From Niveispirillum sp. (GTDB lineage: Bacteria > Pseudomonadota > Alphaproteobacteria > Azospirillales > Azospirillaceae): a DNA stretch of 64,000 bases. The translations under genes and the position numbers were made by a program. The notes beneath the pieces were generated by a model. It had not been told where the DNA came from. It ran no database searches and worked only from the letters and a program-made list of their open reading frames with translations. Each line of letters starts with the position of its first letter. The stretch's first letter is position 1. Shown piece after piece: positions 26,166 to 36,019 of this stretch. The stretch covers positions 18,069 through 82,068 of the forward strand of contig NZ_JAGOGJ010000014.1 of assembly GCF_017996735.1 (NCBI RefSeq). The letters are read 5' to 3'.

Positions 26166-29100
26166 GGACGGCCCGTCTTCTGACAGCGACGCTGGCCCTG
26201 TCGGTTGCCGCCGTGGCGCTGCTGCCGGGACCTGTCCTGGCGCAGCAGCCGGCCCCGGCGACGGCCGCCGCGACCTCGGCCCCGGTCCCGCCCGCCACCC
26301 GCGTCCCGGTCCGCAGCGGCGTGCATCCCGATTACAGCCGTCTCGTCTTCGACTGGCCGCGTCAGGTGCCCTATTCTGTTGAACAGAGCGGCGCGTCGGT
26401 CAGCGTGCGGTTCCCCGTGGCGGCCCAGATTGATCTGGCCAATGTTCTGCGCGCCCGGCCCAGCCGTGTCAGCGGCCTGACGCAGGTCACTGCCGAGGAT
26501 GCGGTCACCGTCCGGTTCGACATTCCCGCCGGTGCAGGCGTCAAGCACAGCCGCGCGGGCACACGCGTCGTGCTGGACATTCTGGATAAGCCGCCACCCG
26601 GCACCGCACAGGCACCCGCCACGCCACCCGCTTCTGCTCCGGTGCCGGTACAGACGGCGGGCGCCGGCCCGGCCCCGGGACAGCAGACGCCCCCCCGGCC
26701 CGCCGATCCGCGCCAGACCAAGGAAGGCGCACCGCTTTACCAGTTGCGTGGCAACGCCGCTCCCGCCAATGCTGGTACGTCCGCCCCGGCGGCCACCGCC
26801 TCCGGCGCACCGACCCCCCTGGTCCCGGCCCCGACCGCAACAGCGGCGCCGCCCCCTCCACCGCCGCCGCCCCCTCCACCGCCGCCGCCAGCCGTCGCGA
26901 CGACGGCAGCGCCCCCGCCCCCACCCCCGCAGACGGCAGCGCCGGCCCCGACGGCGGCACCACCCCCCGCCGCAACTGCATCGACGCCCCCGACGCCGTC
27001 GGAGCCGTTGATGACCCCGGTCATGTTGTCCTTCGATCCGAAGGTCGCGCGGACGGCGGCGATCTATGAGCGCGCGGGCTACCTGTATGTGTTGTTCGGT
27101 GAACCGGTGCCGCCGGAGACTGCGCCGACGGTGCCACCGGAGCTGCAGATGACGGTGGAACCCGTCGCGGTGGAGGGGGGGAGCGGTTTCCGTCTGCCCA
27201 TGCCGGCCCTGCAGCAGGCTGCGGTGAAGCGCGACGGCACCGCCTGGCAGGTGATCCTTTCCCGGACCAGCGAAACGGCCGAAAAGACCACCTCTGGCAG
27301 CACCATACAGCCCCGGCCCGATCCGGAATTCGCCCTGGGTCCGCGTCTGGTGGTGCCCGCCGCCGAGGCGGAACGGGTGATCGCATTCAAGGACCCCGTG
27401 GTCGGCGACACGCTGTCGGTCGTGCCGCTGCCGCTGCCCGGCCAGCATGTCGAGGCGCCGCTGCGTTATACCGAGGTGCAGTTTCTGCCAACCCTGCAGG
27501 GCGTGGTGGTTCGCCCCCTGGATGACCGGCTGACGGTACAGCCGGTGCGCGAAGGGTTGGAGGTAACGGTGCCGGGGGGGCTGCGCCTGTCGCCACCGTC
27601 CGATATCCTGGCCGCGATCCCACCGCCGCCGCCGCCCGTTGAACAGGAAAAACTGTTCGATTTTAAGCGCTGGGGGCAGGTGCCCGCCCGGGATTACATC
27701 AAGACGCGGCAGGCCCGCTGGGACCGTCTGGCCAACCTGCCGGAAGCGGAGAAGACGCGCGGCCGGCTGGATGTCGCCCGGTTCTATCTGGCCAATGGCA
27801 TGGGGTATGAAGCCCTGGGCATGCTGACCCGCGTGCAGTCACAGCAGCCCGACGTGGACCGGCGGTCGGAATTCCTGGCCATCCGGGGAATCGGGCGCGT
27901 TCTGACGGGCGATTTCGCCGGCGGGTTGGCCGATCTGTCGAACCGGCAACTGGCCGCTGAGCCGGATGCCGCGCTCTGGCGGGCGGCGGCACTGGCCGGG
28001 CAGGGGGATTATGCCGGCGCCCATGCGGGGTTCCAGTCCTCCAAGGACCTGCTGGACCGTTATCCCGACCCGTTCTACACGGGGCTTGCCCTGGCGGCGG
28101 CGGACGCGGCGCTGCGCGTGAACCAGCCGGAGGCGGCGGCCCTGATCATGGATCGCGTTGCCAAGCGGGGCGGGGAAAACGGTAACCAGGCGGCGGCGGT
28201 CCAGTATTTCCGCGGCTCGGTCTTCCGTGCCCTGGGCGACAATGACAAGGCCCTGTCCTATTTCAAGCAGGCGCGGGAAGGCCGGGACCGGCTGTATTCC
28301 ATGCGGGCCAAGCGCGACTTCATCGATACCGCGCTGGCGTCCGGCAAGATGGACCCCAAGGACGCCGCCAAGCAGATGGAGGAAATGCGCTTTGCCTGGC
28401 GCGGCGACGCGCTGGAACTGTCCAACCTGCGCCGGATCGGGGAGGTGCATGCCCTGGCCGGTGATTATCCGCGTGCCTTTGACACGATGCGGCAGACCAT
28501 TTCCGCCTTCCCGGACACGCCCGAGGCGAAGGAGATCGCGGCCGACATGACGCGCACCTTCACCGACCTGTTCGCCAAGGACGGGGCGGCGAAGATGACA
28601 CCGCTGGAGGCCATGGGCCTTTACGAACAATATCGGGAATTGACGCCCCCCGGCCCCGATGGCGACCGTATCATCCGCAAGCTGGCCGAACGGCTGGTCG
28701 AGATCGACCTGCTGGACCGGGCCGCACAATTGCTGGACCATCAGGTCCAATACCGGCTCTCCGGTCTGGAAAAGGCCCAGGTGGGCACGCGGCTGGCTGG
28801 CATCCGCCTGCTGGATGGCAAGCCGGAGGAGGCGGTGGCGGCGCTGGACAAGAGCACCGTGCCGGAGATAACGCCGGAACTGGCGGAGGAGCGCAAGCTG
28901 CTGCGCGCCCGTGCCCTGTCGCAGATCGACAAGGGGACGGAGGCCGTGCAGTTGCTGGCCGCCGACCAGTCGCGCAACGCCAACCTGTTGCGCATCGACA
29001 TCGCCATGCGTGACAAGCAATGGAAAGCGGCGGCCCAGGCGCTGTCCGACGTGATTGGCCCGCCGCCAGCCCCCGACGCCGCCCTTGACCCGCAGCTTTC

Positions 29101-29395
29101 CAGTCTGGTGGTGAACCGGGCCACGGCGCTGTCGCTGGCGGGGGACAATGCCGGTCTGGACGCCCTGCGCCGGGATTTCGGGCCGGCGATGGAGAAGACC
29201 AAGGATGCGGCCTTTTTCCGCCTGCTGACCCGGCCGGAGGAGTCGGCCGGCTTGGCCGACGCCAACACCATCCGCCAGCGCATCACGGAAATCGACCTGT
29301 TCCGCAGCTTCCTGGACAATTACCGCACGTCTCGGCAGGAGGCGGCGGCCCCACAGCCGGCACCACCCGCCGGGCAGACACAGCCGCCATCCTGA
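26162..29395 (+). CDS. large secreted polyproline/TPR protein of the flagellar operon
   Basis: The 1077-residue protein has a Sec signal (cleavage after VLAQ) and an N-terminal beta-rich domain (about 45-140: SRLVFDWPRQVPYSVEQ, then RVVLDILDK) resembling AMIN-type cell-wall domains. A Pro/Ala-rich spacer (about 140-285) includes a run of 13 or more prolines, followed by a second beta domain. The C-terminal half (about 490-1040) is helical with TPR-like repeats (GDNDKALSYFKQAREG, LDGKPEEAVAALDK). It is the last gene of the run. I infer a periplasmic or outer-membrane scaffold for the motor; no function is established from sequence. Confidence 0.8.
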   Translation: MRTARLLTATLALSVAAVALLPGPVLAQQPAPATAAATSAPVPPATRVPVRSGVHPDYSRLVFDWPRQVPYSVEQSGASVSVRFPVAAQIDLANVLRARPSRVSGLTQVTAEDAVTVRFDIPAGAGVKHSRAGTRVVLDILDKPPPGTAQAPATPPASAPVPVQTAGAGPAPGQQTPPRPADPRQTKEGAPLYQLRGNAAPANAGTSAPAATASGAPTPLVPAPTATAAPPPPPPPPPPPPPPAVATTAAPPPPPPQTAAPAPTAAPPPAATASTPPTPSEPLMTPVMLSFDPKVARTAAIYERAGYLYVLFGEPVPPETAPTVPPELQMTVEPVAVEGGSGFRLPMPALQQAAVKRDGTAWQVILSRTSETAEKTTSGSTIQPRPDPEFALGPRLVVPAAEAERVIAFKDPVVGDTLSVVPLPLPGQHVEAPLRYTEVQFLPTLQGVVVRPLDDRLTVQPVREGLEVTVPGGLRLSPPSDILAAIPPPPPPVEQEKLFDFKRWGQVPARDYIKTRQARWDRLANLPEAEKTRGRLDVARFYLANGMGYEALGMLTRVQSQQPDVDRRSEFLAIRGIGRVLTGDFAGGLADLSNRQLAAEPDAALWRAAALAGQGDYAGAHAGFQSSKDLLDRYPDPFYTGLALAAADAALRVNQPEAAALIMDRVAKRGGENGNQAAAVQYFRGSVFRALGDNDKALSYFKQAREGRDRLYSMRAKRDFIDTALASGKMDPKDAAKQMEEMRFAWRGDALELSNLRRIGEVHALAGDYPRAFDTMRQTISAFPDTPEAKEIAADMTRTFTDLFAKDGAAKMTPLEAMGLYEQYRELTPPGPDGDRIIRKLAERLVEIDLLDRAAQLLDHQVQYRLSGLEKAQVGTRLAGIRLLDGKPEEAVAALDKSTVPEITPELAEERKLLRARALSQIDKGTEAVQLLAADQSRNANLLRIDIAMRDKQWKAAAQALSDVIGPPPAPDAALDPQLSSLVVNRATALSLAGDNAGLDALRRDFGPAMEKTKDAAFFRLLTRPEESAGLADANTIRQRITEIDLFRSFLDNYRTSRQEAAAPQPAPPAGQTQPPS

Positions 29396-29472
29396 CCTTG
29401 AACATTGCGCCGCTCCATTCCCATCTGGGATGATGGGGGCGCAACGGGATCGGCTGTACGGGGATTTGCCAA

Positions 29473-30765
29473 GTGTCGGGTTTGTTCGAAGCACAGGCGC
29501 CACGGCCGCTGGCCGACCGGTTGCGGCCGCAAAGCCTGGATCAGATGGTGGGTCAGGACCATCTGCTGCGTCCCGACGGCCCCATCGGCCGCATGATCGG
29601 GTCCCGCCGGCTGGTCTCCATGATCCTGTGGGGGCCGCCGGGCTGTGGCAAGACCACGCTGGCCCGGTTGCTGGCCCAGACCACCGATCTGCATTTCGAA
29701 CCGCTATCCGCCATTTTCAGCGGCGTGGCCGATCTGCGCAAGGTGTTCGAAGCGGCGAAGGCCAGGCGGCTGGGCGGGCAGGGCACGCTGCTGTTCATTG
29801 ATGAGATCCACCGGTTCAACCGGTCGCAGCAGGATGGCTTCCTGCCCTATGTGGAGGATGGGACCGTCACCCTGGTGGGGGCGACGACGGAGAATCCCAG
29901 CTTCGAACTGAACGCCGCCCTGCTGTCGCGGGCGCAGGTGTTCGTGCTGAACCGGCTGGATGATGCCGCCCTGGAAAAGCTGCTGCAACGGGCGGAGGCG
30001 GAAGAGGGGCGGCCCCTGCCGCTGGACGCGGATGCGCGGGCGTCGGTAAAGGCGCTGGCCGATGGCGACGGGCGCTATTGCCTGAACCTGTGCGAGGAAC
30101 TGTTCGCGCTGCCGGCCGACAAGGTGCTGGACACCAATGCCCTGGCCAGTGCGGTGCAACGGCGCATGCCGCTGTACGACAAGGCGCAGGAGGGACACTA
30201 CAACCTGATCTCCGCCCTGCACAAATCCCTGCGCGGGTCGGATACGGATGCCGCCTTGTATTGGTACGCCCGCATGCTGGCGGGTGGGGAGGACCCGCGA
30301 TATATCGCCCGCCGCCTGACCCGCTTCGCGGTGGAGGATATCGGCATGGCGGACCCGGCGGCCCTGACCCAGGCAACGGCGGCGTGGGAGGCCTATGAAC
30401 GGCTGGGCAGCCCGGAAGGCGAGTTGGCCATCGCCCAGTTGGTCATCTATCTGGGCACGGCGCCCAAATCGAACGCCGCTTATACCGCCTATAAGGATGC
30501 CGTGCGCGCCGCCAAGGAGACGGGCAGCCTGTCCCCGCCCAAGCATATCCTGAACGCGCCCACCAAGCTGATGAAACAACTGGGCTATGGCCACGGCTAT
30601 AATTACGACCACGACACTGCGGAGGGTTTCAGCGGACAGAATTATTTCCCCGACGAGATGGGCCGACGGGAGTTTTACCGCCCGGTCGAACGGGGGTTCG
30701 AGCGCGAAGTGAGGAAACGCCTGGATTATTGGGCGCGGCTGCGGGCGGAGAAGGGTGGGGGGTGA
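29473..30765 (+). CDS. rarA: replication-associated recombination protein RarA (MgsA)
   Basis: RarA is a clamp-loader-like AAA+ ATPase acting at stalled replication forks. It is 430 residues from GTG 29473; the N terminus LADRLRPQSLDQMVGQDHLL is typical. Motifs include Walker A GPPGCGKTTLAR, Walker B LLFIDEIHRFN, sensor 1 VGATTENPSFELN and the C-terminal tetramerisation region (EGHYNLISALHKSLRGSD, then YGHGYNYDH). It probably has its own promoter in the 77-bp gap after the TPR gene. Confidence 0.96.
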   Translation: MSGLFEAQAPRPLADRLRPQSLDQMVGQDHLLRPDGPIGRMIGSRRLVSMILWGPPGCGKTTLARLLAQTTDLHFEPLSAIFSGVADLRKVFEAAKARRLGGQGTLLFIDEIHRFNRSQQDGFLPYVEDGTVTLVGATTENPSFELNAALLSRAQVFVLNRLDDAALEKLLQRAEAEEGRPLPLDADARASVKALADGDGRYCLNLCEELFALPADKVLDTNALASAVQRRMPLYDKAQEGHYNLISALHKSLRGSDTDAALYWYARMLAGGEDPRYIARRLTRFAVEDIGMADPAALTQATAAWEAYERLGSPEGELAIAQLVIYLGTAPKSNAAYTAYKDAVRAAKETGSLSPPKHILNAPTKLMKQLGYGHGYNYDHDTAEGFSGQNYFPDEMGRREFYRPVERGFEREVRKRLDYWARLRAEKGGG

Positions 30766-30934
30766 TTATGCCTATGCATTGCCGGATCCTATGGCATGAG
30801 ATTTGATGGAATGTCCGCGCGCAACCGCGCCGGCTACATCTGATTTGGTCAGGCCACGCCTGCATTAACCGGTACTTGCGCCGAATGGGTTGGCGCCCCA
30901 CTCTTATGACGCCCGATGCCGGAGAGTCCGCCCC

Positions 30935-32101
30935 TTGACCTTCCTCCTGTCCGACCGTGTCCGACCTATTGCCGACTGGCTGCTGCTTGAAGGCAACCAG
31001 CTTTTCGACATCGACCTGCTGTTCGCGCAGTTGGTGGATCGTGTCGCGCAGTCGGGCATTCCCATCGGCCGCGTTTCCCTGAACCTGGAGATACTGCATC
31101 CCGAGGTGGTTGGCGAGGGGCGCGTCTGGCTGTGTGGTCAGGCCACCGGTACGCACCGGCTGAACCGTGTCGATACCGACATGGGGGAATATCTGAATTC
31201 CCCCGTTCGACGCGTAGATGAAACGGGTGCGCCCTTCCGTGTCCGCCTGGCGCAGGAAGAGACCAACCTGCCGCTGTTGAGCCGGCTGACGCGGGAAGGT
31301 TTCCTCGACTATTTCATCGCCCCCATTCAGGTGCAGGACAAGCACCGGTCGGCTGCCATGTCGTTTGCGGCCAAGCGTACGCCCTTCACCGATGAGGATA
31401 TCCGCGACCTGACCCATATCGTGGCCGCCGTCTCCCCCATCCTGGAGGCCCGCGTGGTGCGCAATATCGCGCGTGACCTGCTGGCCACATATCTGGGGTC
31501 GGGCGCGGGGGAGCGGGTCTATGCGGGGCAGATCTCGCGCGGCGATGCGGACAATATCTTCGCCGCCATCCTTTTCGCCGACTTGCGCAGCTTCACCCGC
31601 TTCACGGCCGACAATCTGTCGACCCAGGTGCTGGAACGGTTGAACCATTGGTTCGATCTGGCCGTCGACGCGGTGGAGGCCCATGGCGGCGAGGTGCTGA
31701 AATTCATGGGCGACGGCATGCTGGCCATTTTCCCGGCCGATATGCTGAACCCGCGAGAGGCCTGCGGCCATGCCCTGGCCGCGGCCGCCACCCTGCACGA
31801 TGCCGTTACCGCCTGGAACGCGGCCTGCCCCACGGGACAGACCCGCATCGATTACGGCCTGTCGCTGCATCTGGGTCATGTCGCCTTCGGCAATATCGGT
31901 GGCAAGCGCCGGCTGGATTTCACGGTGGTGGGGCCGGCCGTCAATCTGGCCAGCCGGCTGCTGGAAGTGGCCAAGGTTCTGGACAGCCATTTTGTCGTCT
32001 CCACCGCCTTTGCCGGTTGTTCCGGTCGGGCCATGCGGTCGGTGGGGGTGCATCCCGTGCGCGGGTTGGACCTGCCGGAAGAGATTTTCGTGCCCTGTTG
32101 A
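30935..32101 (+). CDS. adenylate/guanylate cyclase (class III) with N-terminal sensor region
   Basis: The 388-residue protein makes a cyclic nucleotide second messenger. No ATG suits the start; TTG 30935 with GGAGAG upstream gives MTFLLSDRVRP. The first ~200 residues look like a GAF-type sensor. The class III catalytic domain follows: metal Asp in ILFADLRSFTRF, purine-recognising Lys and second Asp in VLKFMGDGMLAIF, and Asn/Arg of the transition-state pair in VNLASRL. Lys in VLKF favours ATP. No transmembrane helix is seen. Confidence 0.88.
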   Translation: MTFLLSDRVRPIADWLLLEGNQLFDIDLLFAQLVDRVAQSGIPIGRVSLNLEILHPEVVGEGRVWLCGQATGTHRLNRVDTDMGEYLNSPVRRVDETGAPFRVRLAQEETNLPLLSRLTREGFLDYFIAPIQVQDKHRSAAMSFAAKRTPFTDEDIRDLTHIVAAVSPILEARVVRNIARDLLATYLGSGAGERVYAGQISRGDADNIFAAILFADLRSFTRFTADNLSTQVLERLNHWFDLAVDAVEAHGGEVLKFMGDGMLAIFPADMLNPREACGHALAAAATLHDAVTAWNAACPTGQTRIDYGLSLHLGHVAFGNIGGKRRLDFTVVGPAVNLASRLLEVAKVLDSHFVVSTAFAGCSGRAMRSVGVHPVRGLDLPEEIFVPC

Positions 32102-32157
32102 CGGGGTCCATGCTATCGCTGGCCCCCGATCTCAACACCTGCGTCTGATCCCGGAAA

Positions 32158-33516
32158 ATGAACGTCGCCGTCCGCTTCGCGCCCAGCCCGACCGGCCATC
32201 TGCATATCGGCAATGTCCGCACCGCCATCATGAACTGGCTGTTTGCGGCCCGGCATGGTGGCAGCTTCATGTTCCGCCTGGACGATACGGACGAGGAACG
32301 ATCCACGCATGCCTTTGCCGACGCGATTGCCGAGGATCTGACCTGGCTGGGCCTGACCTGGGACCGCTTTGCCCGCGAGTCCGATCGCTATGCCCGCTAT
32401 GCCGAGGCGGCGGAAGCGCTGAAGGCGGCCGGGCGCCTCTATCCCTGCTATGAGACACCAGAGGAACTGGGCCTGAAGCGCAAGGCCATGCTGGCCCAGC
32501 ATCGCCCGCCCATCTATGACCGCTCCGCCCTGCGCCTGACCGACGCAGACCGCGCGCGGCTGGAAGCCGAAGGCCGACGCCCGCACTGGCGGTTCAAGCT
32601 GGAGCATGCCGACATCACCTGGGACGATCTGGTGCAGGGGCACAAGCATTTCCGGGGTGCCGACCTGTCCGACCCCGTGCTGATCCGTGAGGATGGGCGC
32701 CCGCTCTATACCCTGACCTCCGTCGTGGATGATCTGGATTTCGCCATCACGCATATCGTGCGCGGTGAGGACCATGTCACCAACACGGCGGTGCAGGTGC
32801 AATTATTCCAGGCCCTGATCGGGATCGAGGGCAAGGGTGCGGTCCCGACCTTCGCCCACCTGCCCCTGGTGGCAGGGTCGGAGGGGGAAGGCCTGTCCAA
32901 GCGTCTGGGTTCGCTCTCCGTCCGGTCCCTGCGCCAGGATGAGGGGGTGGAGCCGCTGGCCCTGACTGCCTATCTGTCCCGCCTGGGCACGTCGGACGCC
33001 ATTGCGGCGGCCGGCAGCCTGAGCGAACTGGCCGAAGGGTTCGACTTCGCCAAGTTCGGGCGTGGCACGCCAAAGTTCGATTCCGATGAACTGATGCGCC
33101 TGAACGCGCAGGTTCTGCATGCCGCCCCCTTTACCGCCGTGGCCGACCGGCTGGCGGCGATGGGCATGGTGGGGGTGGATGAGGCGTTCTGGCTGGCTGT
33201 GCGCCCCAACCTGTCCCGCCTGTCGGATGCCAGGGAATGGTGGGCGGTAACCAAGGAGGCGGTGACGCCGCTGGTCGACGATGCCGCGTTCCTGGCCAGG
33301 GCTGCCGAATTGCTGCCCCACGGCACCTGGGACGATACCACCTGGGGTGTATGGACCAAGTCCCTGTCGGCCGCGACGGGCGCCAAGGGCAAGGCCTTGT
33401 TCCTGCCGCTGCGCCGTGCGCTGACGGCCCATGACCATGGGCCGGAACTGAAGACCCTGCTGCCGCTGATCGGGCGCGAACGGGCGCTGGCGCGATTGTC
33501 GGGCTGTACGGCCTGA
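32158..33516 (+). CDS. gltX: glutamyl-tRNA synthetase
   Basis: This class I synthetase charges tRNA-Glu. The 452-residue protein shows [19 protein letters not shown] (HIGH motif as HIGN) and a KMSKS equivalent LSKRLGS. The expected glutamate-binding RLDDTD and [11 protein letters not shown] segments are present. It lacks the Cys/His zinc site of the E. coli enzyme. Alphaproteobacteria often carry two GltX copies and use the amidotransferase route for Gln-tRNA; this copy sits beside cysS, 54 bp upstream. Confidence 0.95.
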   Translation: MNVAVRFAPSPTGHLHIGNVRTAIMNWLFAARHGGSFMFRLDDTDEERSTHAFADAIAEDLTWLGLTWDRFARESDRYARYAEAAEALKAAGRLYPCYETPEELGLKRKAMLAQHRPPIYDRSALRLTDADRARLEAEGRRPHWRFKLEHADITWDDLVQGHKHFRGADLSDPVLIREDGRPLYTLTSVVDDLDFAITHIVRGEDHVTNTAVQVQLFQALIGIEGKGAVPTFAHLPLVAGSEGEGLSKRLGSLSVRSLRQDEGVEPLALTAYLSRLGTSDAIAAAGSLSELAEGFDFAKFGRGTPKFDSDELMRLNAQVLHAAPFTAVADRLAAMGMVGVDEAFWLAVRPNLSRLSDAREWWAVTKEAVTPLVDDAAFLARAAELLPHGTWDDTTWGVWTKSLSAATGAKGKALFLPLRRALTAHDHGPELKTLLPLIGRERALARLSGCTA

Positions 33517-33570
33517 CCCTCTGCCGCTATCTCTAACGACGACCTTTCTGCAAACGGAAAGCCTGCTCCC

Positions 33571-34944
33571 ATGACCCTGTCGCTCTACAACACGCTGCTG
33601 CGGACCAAGGAAGTGTTCGCGCCCATCGACCGGACCCATGTGAAGCTCTATGTCTGCGGCCCCACCGTCTATGACTATGCCCATATCGGCAATGCCCGGA
33701 CCTTCAGCGCCTTCGACCTGCTGGCCCGGCTGCTGAAACATCTGTACCCGAAGGTCACCTACGCCCGGAACATCACGGACGTGGATGACAAGATCATCGA
33801 ACGGTCGAACCAGTCGGGTGAGCCGATCGACAGCGTGACGGCGCGGACCACCGCGCAGTTCCATGCCGACATGGATGATCTGGGCCTGCTGCATCCCGAC
33901 ATCGAACCGCGCGCCACGCGGCATATCGGTGACATGGTGGCGATGATCGAGGCATTGATCACCAAGGGCTTCGCCTATGCGGTTGAAGGCCATGTCCTGT
34001 TCAACGTGCCCGCCATGGCGGATTACGGTCAGTTGTCACGCCGAAGCCAGGATGAGCTGATCGCCGGCGCGCGGGTGGAGGTCGCCCCCTACAAGAAGTC
34101 GCCGGCCGATTTCGTGCTGTGGAAGCCGGCCAAGGATGGGGAACCCGGTTGGGACAGCCCCTGGGGCAAGGGTCGCCCCGGCTGGCATATCGAATGCTCC
34201 GCCATGACGGCGGCGCATCTGGGGCAGGTGTTCGATATCCATGGCGGCGGCCTGGACCTGATCTTCCCGCATCATGAGAATGAGATCGCGCAGAGCCGTT
34301 GCGCCCATGGCACCGCCGTCATGGCCAATGTCTGGATGCATTCCGGCTTCCTGACCATTGCCGGCGACAAGATGTCGAAGTCGCTGGGCAATTTCTACAC
34401 CGTGCGCGAACTGCTGGACGTGTTTCCGGGGGAGGCGCTGCGTCTGGCCATCCTGTCCGCGCATTACCGTCAGCCGCTGGATTTCAGCAAGGACAAGGTG
34501 GCGCAGGCACGTCAGACGCTGGACCGCTGGTACGGGGTGCTGCGCGCGGCCGGTGATGTGCCGGCGGGGGAGATCCCGGCGGATTTCCTGGCGGCCCTGA
34601 CCGACGACCTGAATACGCCGTTGGCCATTTCCGTTCTGCATGAACTGGCCAACGCCTATCACAAGGCGGGCGACGATGCGGGGCGCGCGGCCGCCGCGTC
34701 GGCGCTGAAGGCTGCGGCTAACCTGCTGGGTTTCCTTGGGCAGGAGCCGGAATCCTGGTTCAAGTGGCAACCGACCGGTGCCGACGGTCTGGACGATGCC
34801 GCCATCGAACAGGCCATTGCTGACCGTCTGGCCGCCCGCAAGGCCAGGAACTTCGCCGAGGCCGACCGCATCCGCAACGATCTGGCGGCCCAGGGCATCA
34901 TCCTGGAGGATGGACCGAAGGGGACGACCTGGAAGCGGGGGTGA
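33571..34944 (+). CDS. cysS: cysteinyl-tRNA synthetase
   Basis: CysRS charges tRNA-Cys and is 457 residues, normal length. The zinc-binding Cys lies in LYVCGPTVYDYAHIGNART with the HIGH motif. Further ligands are in GWHIECSAMT and FPHHENEIAQSR. KMSKSLGN is complete. The C-terminal DALR/anticodon region ends normally (AEADRIRNDLAAQGIILEDG). It is followed by a large inverted-repeat element that may also terminate transcription. Confidence 0.97.
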   Translation: MTLSLYNTLLRTKEVFAPIDRTHVKLYVCGPTVYDYAHIGNARTFSAFDLLARLLKHLYPKVTYARNITDVDDKIIERSNQSGEPIDSVTARTTAQFHADMDDLGLLHPDIEPRATRHIGDMVAMIEALITKGFAYAVEGHVLFNVPAMADYGQLSRRSQDELIAGARVEVAPYKKSPADFVLWKPAKDGEPGWDSPWGKGRPGWHIECSAMTAAHLGQVFDIHGGGLDLIFPHHENEIAQSRCAHGTAVMANVWMHSGFLTIAGDKMSKSLGNFYTVRELLDVFPGEALRLAILSAHYRQPLDFSKDKVAQARQTLDRWYGVLRAAGDVPAGEIPADFLAALTDDLNTPLAISVLHELANAYHKAGDDAGRAAAASALKAAANLLGFLGQEPESWFKWQPTGADGLDDAAIEQAIADRLAARKARNFAEADRIRNDLAAQGIILEDGPKGTTWKRG

Positions 34945-34953
34945 GGGTTCCGG

Positions 34954-35169
34954 CCCTCACCCTCCCAAGCCTTGGCAGGCTTGGGCCCCTCCCTCTCCCG
35001 CAAGCGAGCGAGGGGCGAAAACACAAGCGTGCGAGGGGCAAAGCAGTTGATGTGCCGAGTCCCTTTCCTTGCCCATGGTGACGGGCGAAGGGAAATGTCA
35101 GGTTCCGCCCCTCGCCCGCGTGCGGGAGAGGGAGGGGCCCGTCGGCGTCAGCCGATGGGAGGGTGAGGG
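34954..35169. repeat. nested inverted-repeat intergenic element (~215 bp)
   Basis: The outer arms CCCTCACCCTCCCA (34954-34967) and TGGGAGGGTGAGGG (35156-35169) are perfect complements. The inner arms at 34983-35002 (GGGCCCCTCCCTCTCCCGCA) and 35121-35140 are a perfect 20-bp inverted repeat. Partial GCGAGGGGC motifs lie in between. It fills the gap between convergent cysS and trmJ. Similar CCCTC...CTCCCGC-rich mosaic repeats are common in proteobacterial genomes. It has no coding capacity. Confidence 0.85.
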
Positions 35170-35188
35170 TTAGCCCGGATACTTACTG

Positions 35189-35980
35189 TTACCCCTCCAC
35201 CTTCCGCTGCTTTTTCCGCCCCGTCAGCGCTGCAATGACGCCGTGGAAGGTGCGAACCTCCTGTTCGGTCATGCCGCAGCGCTGCAGCGTGTTGCGCACA
35301 TTGCGGATCATGGAGGGGCGCTTGTCCGGGTGAGTGTAGAAACCGGACTGTTCCAGCTCACCTTCCAGATGGTCGAACAGATTTTGCAATTCGGCCTTGG
35401 TCGCCGGCTCCGACTGCCCGGTGTGAAGGTATCGGTCTTCCACCTCCACGCCCGTCATCCACCATTCATAGGCGATCAGCAGCACGGCCTGTCCCAGATT
35501 GAGGGAGGAGAAGCCGGGGTTCAGCGGCACGGAAATCAGCGTGTCGGAGAGCGTGATGTCGTCATTCACCAGCCCCGTTCGTTCCGGCCCGAACATCAGC
35601 CCGACCTTGCGACCGGCCGACCAATGCCCGCGCATCTCGTTGGCCGCCTCACGCGGGGTGACGACCGGCTTCACCAGATCGCGCACGCGGGCGGCGGTGG
35701 AGAAAACCTTGTGCAGGTCGGCGATGGCGGCTTCGGTACTGTCGAACACCCGAACCCGGTCCAGCACCAGGGTGGCGCCGGCTGAGGCTGACACGGCCTT
35801 TTCATTGGGCCAGCCGTCGCGGGGGCTGACAAGGCGCAGGTCGGTCAGCCCACAATTCAGCATGGCCCGGGCGCAGGCGCCGATATTCTCCCCCATCTGG
35901 GGTTGGATCAGGATGACGGCGGGGCCGTCCCCGTCCGCCTGCATCTTGGCCAGTTCGCGCTTGTTCGTCCCGCTCGACAT
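35189..35980 (-). CDS. trmJ: tRNA/rRNA methyltransferase TrmJ (SpoU family)
   Basis: This SPOUT-fold methyltransferase probably 2'-O-methylates tRNA position 32. It is 263 residues from ATG 35980; the next in-frame codon upstream is a GTG. Family motifs are in order: VILIQPQMGENIGACARAMLNCG, GLMFGPERTGLVNDDI and VPLNPGFSSLNLGQAVLLIAYEW, the last forming the trefoil knot. It lies 39 bp downstream of cimA on the same strand and may share its message. Confidence 0.92.
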   Translation of the reverse strand: MSSGTNKRELAKMQADGDGPAVILIQPQMGENIGACARAMLNCGLTDLRLVSPRDGWPNEKAVSASAGATLVLDRVRVFDSTEAAIADLHKVFSTAARVRDLVKPVVTPREAANEMRGHWSAGRKVGLMFGPERTGLVNDDITLSDTLISVPLNPGFSSLNLGQAVLLIAYEWWMTGVEVEDRYLHTGQSEPATKAELQNLFDHLEGELEQSGFYTHPDKRPSMIRNVRNTLQRCGMTEQEVRTFHGVIAALTGRKKQRKVEG

Positions 35981-36019
35981 CACACTGATACCTGAAAACC
36001 CGAAGAAGCGGCCTGGATA

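Noticed and set aside
26830..26960. CCG/CCT-rich repeats resembling a tandem repeat or CRISPR-like array
   Set aside because: It is the polyproline-coding part of the TPR protein; there are no spacers or conserved repeat units. No CRISPR array was seen anywhere in the window.
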